Source: Streptantibioticus silvisoli (GTDB taxonomy: Bacteria > Actinomycetota > Actinomycetes > Streptomycetales > Streptomycetaceae). From it: 64,000 nt of DNA. The stretch lies in the NCBI RefSeq assembly GCF_027947535.2, contig NZ_JAAGKO020000044.1, positions 1-64,000 of the forward strand. Reading direction: 5' to 3'. Both the position numbers and the translations under genes were made by a program. The notes beneath the pieces are model-generated. The model had not been told where the DNA came from and did not search any database. It saw only the letters and a program-made list of their open reading frames with translations. Numbering within the stretch: position 1 is the stretch's first letter; every line of letters starts with the position of its first letter. Positions 59,956 to 64,000 of the stretch are shown piece by piece.

Positions 59956-60714
59956 TCAGCGGGTGTAGAGCGGTGCGCCGGGCAGCGCGACGCCGGCGGG
60001 CACGACGGCCAGTTCCAGGCCGCGCGACAGCCGGGCGCGCAGTTCCTGGTGGCCGGCGAGCGCGGTGGCCACCGCGCGGGCCACCCCTGCCGGGTCCGCG
60101 TCCGGGGCCGGGACCAGGCACAACGTGCCGTCGGCGGGGCGTTCACCGGGGCCGGCGGCCGGGCGGGGCGGGGCCAGGTGGGCGCGCAGCACGCCGTCCT
60201 GCGCGGCCAGGACCGCGCGCACCGCGTCGGCGACCAGCGGGTCGGTCAGCGGGTCGAGCCGGTCGCGGCCGGCGGCCAGGGCGTGCAGCGCCGGACCGGT
60301 CAGCTCGTACGTCACCGGCCCCGCCAGGTCGATCAGCAGGGTGCCGGCCTGCTCGTGGGCCAGCGCGCGCAGCGCCTGGCCGAGCGGTACGGCGACCGGG
60401 CGGGCGTCGGCGCGCCAGCGGGCCAGGCTGGCCACCGAGGTGAACGCGGGCAGGGCCCGGCGGCCGTCGGGCGCCTCGATGGTGGGCACCGCCATGTCGC
60501 TGGTCTTCTCCCGCGCCAGCCCGTCGGGACCGGTCTCGACCTCCCCCAGCACCGCGACGACCGGTACCAGCAGCCGGGCGGCGGGCAGTGCGGCGAGCAC
60601 CCGGTCCTCGGCGGAGCGGTCCGCGGCCCAGGCGGTCAGCGCGGCGGCGAGCCGGGGGTCGGCGGTCCCGTCGTCGTCGGAGAAGCCGGGCGCGGGGATG
60701 TTCTTGGAAGCCAC
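59956..60714 (-). CDS. SseB family protein
   Basis: 252 residues. N-terminal SseB domain (DPRLAAALTAWA, RLLVPVVAVLGE, AVPTIEAPDGRRALPAFTSVASLARW) and a C-terminal half with SseB C-like character (LSRGLELAVVPAGVALPGAPLYTR). Called enhanced serine sensitivity protein; actual function unclear. GTG 60714 lies 6 nt after minus-strand TACCCT (60726-60721), a leaderless arrangement. Confidence 0.9.
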   Translation of the reverse strand: MASKNIPAPGFSDDDGTADPRLAAALTAWAADRSAEDRVLAALPAARLLVPVVAVLGEVETGPDGLAREKTSDMAVPTIEAPDGRRALPAFTSVASLARWRADARPVAVPLGQALRALAHEQAGTLLIDLAGPVTYELTGPALHALAAGRDRLDPLTDPLVADAVRAVLAAQDGVLRAHLAPPRPAAGPGERPADGTLCLVPAPDADPAGVARAVATALAGHQELRARLSRGLELAVVPAGVALPGAPLYTR

Positions 60715-60720
60715 CCCTGG

Positions 60721-60726
60721 AGGGTA
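60721..60726 (-). promoter_or_regulatory. Leaderless promoter -10 box of SseB-like gene
   Basis: Minus-strand TACCCT 6 nt before the GTG start. Confidence 0.45.
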
Positions 60727-61119
60727 TCGGCGCCCGGTCCGCGCGTTTTCTCACGGTCCCTTCAGACCGGTCTCAGCCGAACGCCAGACTCGCCGCCCAC
60801 GGTGGACACCGGAGCGCAAGGGGTCGGGCTCCGGTACGTGTGCCGCGTACCGGAGCCCGAACGCTTTTCCGGCCCGGGTCCCGATCCGGGCCCCTGATCC
60901 CGACCGCGGCCCTGATCCCGATCCGGGCGCCGATCCCGTTGCCCGATCCGGCCCCGATCCCGTTGCCGGGCCGGCCCGGCTCCCGTTGCCCCGGCCCGCG
61001 CCGGTTCCGTTGCCCCGGCCCGCGCGTCGCTTCCGGCGCCCCGGCGTGCGCGGGGTCCGGCCCGGGGCCGTCGCAGCCGGGACCGTTGCCTGTTGGCCGT
61101 TACCCCTCGGCCGACGCCG
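60727..61119. other. Gene-free region with terminator and GATCCCGA repeats
   Basis: About 390 bases. It holds the hairpin at 60824-60860 and, from 60880 to 61030, degenerate repeats of GATCCCGATCCGGGC and CCGTTGCCCCGGCCCGCGC. No gene is supported. Confidence 0.55.
60824..60860. terminator. 15-bp hairpin terminator
   Basis: Perfect 15-bp stem (60824-60838 with 60846-60860), 7-nt loop, followed on the plus strand by ACGCTTTT. It separates the mycosin transcript from the SseB-like gene promoter. Confidence 0.7.
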
Positions 61120-62322
61120 TCAGCCGTGGCGGCGGGCGTCGGCGCGGCGGGCGCGCAGCCATACCGTGGCGGCGGCGGCGACCATCAGCAGGCCGCCGAT
61201 CGCGCTGTAGCCGGCGAGTCCCGGGCCGGAACCGCCGGAGCCGGCCGTGGCGGTGGGGCCGGTGCCGAAGTACTGCTTGGCGTAGGCGGCGGCGACCGGC
61301 GCCTGGGCGGCCGGGCGGAGCTTGGCGGCGGCGGCCAGCGCGGCGACCGGGTCGATCACGCCGGCGCCGATCGCGTCGTCACGGCCGCCGGACGGGCGGT
61401 CCTCGGCGGTGGACTCCAGCAGCGACCGGATCTGCGCCGGGCTGAGCGTGGGGTACTTCGCGCGGATGAGCGCGACGACACCGGAGGCGTACGCGCAGGC
61501 GGCGGAGGTGCCCCAGCCCTCGTAGTAGTGCTTGTCGGGGTCGGCGATCACCACGTCGACGCCGGGGGCGGCCACGTCGGCGTACCAGCGGCTGGTGGAG
61601 AACGCGGCACGCCGGCCGTCGTGGTCGACGGCGGCGACCGCGATGACGCCGGGGTAGGCGGCCGGGTAGGAGACGGGGTCGCCGTGCTGGCCGCTGTTGC
61701 CGGCCGAGGCGACCACCACGATGCCCTTGCGCAGCGCGTACTGGACGGCGTCGTCCTCGGCGGAGTCGGGGTGGGCGGTTTTGCTGTCGTCGCCGAGCGA
61801 GAGGTTGATGACGTCGGCGCCGTGGTCGGCGGCCCACCGGATGCCCTGGGCGAGGGCGCCGCCGCGGCTGGCGCGGGCCTGCTTGCGCTTGGGGTCGGTG
61901 TCCTCCAGGATCACCCGCACCGGCAGGATCTTGGCCTGCGGCGCGATGCCCATGACGCCGTCCGCGTCGCCGGGGCCGTGGCCGTGCCCGGCGATGATCC
62001 CGGCCATGGCGGTGCCGTGCCGGGCCCAGGTGGAGTCGCCGGGTTCGGCGCCGAAGCCGATGAAGTCCTTGGCGGGCAGCACGCTGCCGGTCAGGTCGGG
62101 GTGCTGGGCGTCGACGCCGGTGTCCAGTACGGCGACCGTGATGCCCTTGCCCTTGCTGGTCTGCCAGGCGGTCTGCGCGCGCAGGGTGGTCAGCGGCCAC
62201 TGCTGGTCGCGTATGGAGTCGGCGTACGCGGCCGGGGCTTCGGGCAGCAGCACTGCCAGCAGCGCGGTGAGCAGGGCGACGGCCAGGGCGGCGCGGCGGT
62301 GCCGGGCGGCGGGGCGGGTCAT
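61120..62322 (-). CDS. mycP: Type VII secretion-associated serine protease (mycosin, S8 subtilase)
   Basis: 400 residues. Signal peptide (1-34, AAYA before DSIRDQQW), catalytic triad D67 (VLDTGVD), H102 (RHGTAMAG) and S273 (GTSAACA), and a C-terminal membrane helix near 370-390 (YSAIGGLLMVAAAATVWLRARR) with a basic tail: the full mycosin layout. Mycosins are membrane-anchored proteases of type VII (ESX) secretion. ATG 62322 overlaps the stop of the preceding Pro-rich protein by 4 nt. No EccC/EccB/WXG100 genes are in the window. Confidence 0.94.
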   Translation of the reverse strand: MTRPAARHRRAALAVALLTALLAVLLPEAPAAYADSIRDQQWPLTTLRAQTAWQTSKGKGITVAVLDTGVDAQHPDLTGSVLPAKDFIGFGAEPGDSTWARHGTAMAGIIAGHGHGPGDADGVMGIAPQAKILPVRVILEDTDPKRKQARASRGGALAQGIRWAADHGADVINLSLGDDSKTAHPDSAEDDAVQYALRKGIVVVASAGNSGQHGDPVSYPAAYPGVIAVAAVDHDGRRAAFSTSRWYADVAAPGVDVVIADPDKHYYEGWGTSAACAYASGVVALIRAKYPTLSPAQIRSLLESTAEDRPSGGRDDAIGAGVIDPVAALAAAAKLRPAAQAPVAAAYAKQYFGTGPTATAGSGGSGPGLAGYSAIGGLLMVAAAATVWLRARRADARRHG

Positions 62323-63617
62323 GAGGTCTCTTCGGGGTGCGGGACGCCGGCCACCGAGGTCAGGTGGCGGTTGACGGCGGTGGCCAGGCCGGCGGCCTCG
62401 AAGCCCAGGCCGGCCCGCCCCGGGACGGTGTCGGTGCCGGGGACGTCGGCGGCGGACGCGGCCTGCGGCGCGGTGACGGCCCGGCCGTCGGCGAAGCCGC
62501 TGACGGCGTAGACCACGACGGGCAGCGTGCTGGAGACGTCGACCGTCCAACTGCCGCGCTGCACCGGGCCGAAGTGGGCCGCCGGGGTGCCGGGGAAGGG
62601 CACCGGCGACGGCATGGCGGCCGGCCCGCCCAGGTGGCTCAGCCGGGTGCGCAGCGCGGCCATGGCGGCCGGGGTGGCCCGGGTGGTGAGGATGCCCACG
62701 GTGGTGACGTCGGTGGAGGTGGCGTCGGTGTAGGTGGCGCGCAGCAGCCGTACGCAGCCGGCAGGGGCGAGCACCTTGGCCAGCGCCGGGTCGAAGGCGC
62801 CGGCGCAGCCGCTGTCCGGGGCGACGCCGATCCGGGTCCAGGTGCGGTCGGAGTCGCCTGGGCCGGCCTTGCGGCCCTGGACGGTGCGCGGGAAGAGGGT
62901 GTCGACCGGCTTGTCGTGCCACAGGTCGCGGGCGGTGGAGTAGGCGCGGGCGGCGTGGGCGGCCGGGGATTCGCCACCGCCGAGCAGGGCGCCGGCTCCG
63001 GCGCCGCACAGCAGGCCGATGCCGAGGACCAGGCAGACCGCGGCGGCCAGCGGCACACGGGCGGCGGCGCGGGCCCGGCGGCCGGCGGACGGCACCGGTG
63101 CCGGGGCGGGCGGCGCGTTGCGGCCGTAGGAGGGCGGCAGGGGGGCGGGCGGCGCGGCGGCGTAGGAGGTGCCGGGTGGCGCGGTACGGGGATCGACGGG
63201 CGGGGCGGTGGGCGGTACGGCGTAGGGATCGGCCGGCGGCGCGGTGGGCGGTACGGCGTAGGGGTCGGCCGGCGGCGCGGTGGGCGGTACGGCGTAGGGG
63301 CCGGCCGGCGGCGCGTAAAGGTCGGCGGGCGGCGCGGCGTAGGGGCCGGCGGGCGGCGCGGTGGTGTACGGCGACGCGGTGGGCGCGGGGCCGGGGTGGC
63401 CGGTGGCCGGCGGCCGGGCGTATCCGGTGGCCGGCGGCTGTCCCGGGTGGCCGGTGGGGTGGGCGGCCGGCTGGTGGCCGGGGTGCGGCGGCGCGGCGGG
63501 CCAGGACTGGTCGGACGGGGTCCACTGCTGCGGCGGGGCCGCGGGCTGCGGTCTCCAGGGCGGTCCCGGCGGCGGGGAGTAGGGCGGCGGCGCCCCGTTG
63601 TCGACTCCGGTGCCCAC
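62319..63617 (-). CDS. Proline-rich membrane-anchored protein coupled to mycosin
   Basis: 432 residues. Residues 1-180 are Pro/Ala/Gly/Tyr-rich, with three 12-residue repeats containing PYAVPPTAPP; a single membrane helix follows (~188-210, VPLAAAVCLVLGIGLLCGAGAG), then an extracellular domain of ~220 residues with two Cys (GCAGAF, GCVRLL) likely disulphide-bonded. Type II orientation with the Pro-rich arm inside. GTG 63617 with GAGGGGG at 8 nt. Coupled to mycP by ATGA, so probably its partner; I do not recognise the extracellular domain. Confidence 0.85.
   Translation of the reverse strand: MGTGVDNGAPPPYSPPPGPPWRPQPAAPPQQWTPSDQSWPAAPPHPGHQPAAHPTGHPGQPPATGYARPPATGHPGPAPTASPYTTAPPAGPYAAPPADLYAPPAGPYAVPPTAPPADPYAVPPTAPPADPYAVPPTAPPVDPRTAPPGTSYAAAPPAPLPPSYGRNAPPAPAPVPSAGRRARAAARVPLAAAVCLVLGIGLLCGAGAGALLGGGESPAAHAARAYSTARDLWHDKPVDTLFPRTVQGRKAGPGDSDRTWTRIGVAPDSGCAGAFDPALAKVLAPAGCVRLLRATYTDATSTDVTTVGILTTRATPAAMAALRTRLSHLGGPAAMPSPVPFPGTPAAHFGPVQRGSWTVDVSSTLPVVVYAVSGFADGRAVTAPQAASAADVPGTDTVPGRAGLGFEAAGLATAVNRHLTSVAGVPHPEETS
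63205..63312 (-). repeat. 36-bp in-frame tandem repeat
   Basis: Three copies starting at 63205, 63241 and 63277 (plus-strand form GCGGTGGGCGGTACGGCGTA...) encode the 12-residue repeats in the Pro-rich arm. Confidence 0.85.
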
Positions 63618-63977
63618 CCGTTGCCCCCTCCTGGTCGGCGTGGTCGCGCCGCACTGGTGCCCTCGGCGGTCCCGGGGGGCGCCGTGGTGTTCCGATGGTG
63701 TCCGTCACTGTACTGAGGGGGCGCGGTCGGCGCCCCGCTCTCGCGTGGGGTGGTGCTCCCTGGGGACGGCGGCCGGGGCGCGCGCGTCCGGCACCCTGGG
63801 CCGGGTGACGTCCGGCCGGGCTCGGTAAGCGGTCACTTTACGGGGTCCGGCTGTGCGGCGGTGCGCGGGTGATGTGTCGGTCCGACGGATGGTCAGGATC
63901 GCGTGTGATCGTCCGGCCGATGTCCGCGGCCGACGACGGGGGTTGTCGGGCCGCCGCGGGGCGGGCAAGCTTCCGGC
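63618..63977. other. Intergenic region at right edge
   Basis: 360 bases with no supportable gene; the open frame on the minus strand here is Arg/Pro-rich without start signals. It should hold the promoter of the Pro-rich protein/mycosin operon, but no convincing -10 is visible to me. Confidence 0.4.
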
Positions 63978-64000
63978 ATGGCTGATCACAGCGCGTTCCG
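63978..64000 (+). CDS. Possible start of a gene cut by the window edge
   Basis: ATG at 63978 opens MADHSAF and runs off the window. There is no clear Shine-Dalgarno. It could begin a divergent gene, perhaps another secretion component, but only 23 bases are visible. Confidence 0.25.

Noticed and set aside
63705-63989. 94-codon minus-strand frame at the right edge
   Set aside because: Arg/Pro-rich, no Shine-Dalgarno or -10 box, no family resemblance.

Overview
The window is chromosomal DNA from a high-GC actinomycete, almost certainly Streptomyces or a close relative in the Streptomycetaceae. The basis is very high G+C with GC-rich third positions, many GTG/TTG starts, TANNNT -10 boxes lying 6-8 nt before start codons (leaderless transcripts), SpoIIE-type phosphatase, mycosin and DesK/NarL-type regulators. 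From memory (not checked here), the order arg cluster - ... - pheST - histidine kinase - SpoU methyltransferase - rplT/rpmI/infC resembles the Streptomyces coelicolor core-chromosome segment around SCO1550-SCO1600.

Layout. 0.4-6.5 kb: late cobalamin genes, a CbiE-CbiT methyltransferase and a BluB-CobT fusion with a huge Ala/Pro/Glu-rich N-terminus. 6.7-12.1 kb: two GNAT enzymes, a methyltransferase, two small membrane proteins, a sigma-like protein and a PlsC-type acyltransferase. 12.1-20.4 kb: the complete ornithine-to-arginine set on the minus strand, in two blocks, argG-argH and argC-(orfX)-argJ-argB-argD-argR, with promoters and candidate ARG boxes. 20.7-27.9 kb: a compact accessory cluster inserted next to argC. 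It holds a thymidylate-synthase-fold nucleotide hydroxymethylase/methylase whose substrate-selecting Asn is Asp (a cytosine-nucleotide signature), a radical SAM protein with an upstream cobalamin-binding-like region, a class I methyltransferase, a HAD phosphatase, a P-loop kinase, a GNAT/FemAB-like acyltransferase and a convergent Fe(II)/2-oxoglutarate oxygenase. This reads as a previously undescribed modified-nucleoside pathway. 28.7-30.0 kb: an MFS exporter, flanked by long GC-rich tandem-repeat intergenic regions.

30.9-34.1 kb: methionine-salvage operon with a fused MtnA-MtnB followed by MtnD and MtnC, all overlapping by 4 nt. 34.3-38.5 kb: two-component system, membrane protein, DUF5997 protein and a LysR-type effector domain without HTH. 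38.8-40.3 kb: ECF41-like sigma factor with its typical carboxymuconolactone-decarboxylase partner. 40.5-50.0 kb: monomeric isocitrate dehydrogenase, MFS, GNAT, VOC protein, KsdD-like flavoprotein, DUF1918, a DUF6314-like protein, 3-hydroxyacyl-CoA dehydrogenase and SpoIIE phosphatase. 50.2-57.9 kb: translation block pheS-pheT, PAS histidine kinase, rRNA methyltransferase and infC-rpmI-rplT, with an ATC start for infC and a leader terminator that looks like an attenuator. 58.4-63.6 kb: DUF1844, aquaporin, SseB-like protein, and a mycosin protease coupled to a Pro-rich membrane protein (type VII secretion accessory pair).

Most of the window is ordinary primary metabolism. The parts worth experimental attention are the 20.7-28 kb cluster, the candidate small ORF wedged between argC and argJ with 4-nt overlaps at both ends, the BluB-CobT fusion and its leader mini-ORF, and the infC leader.
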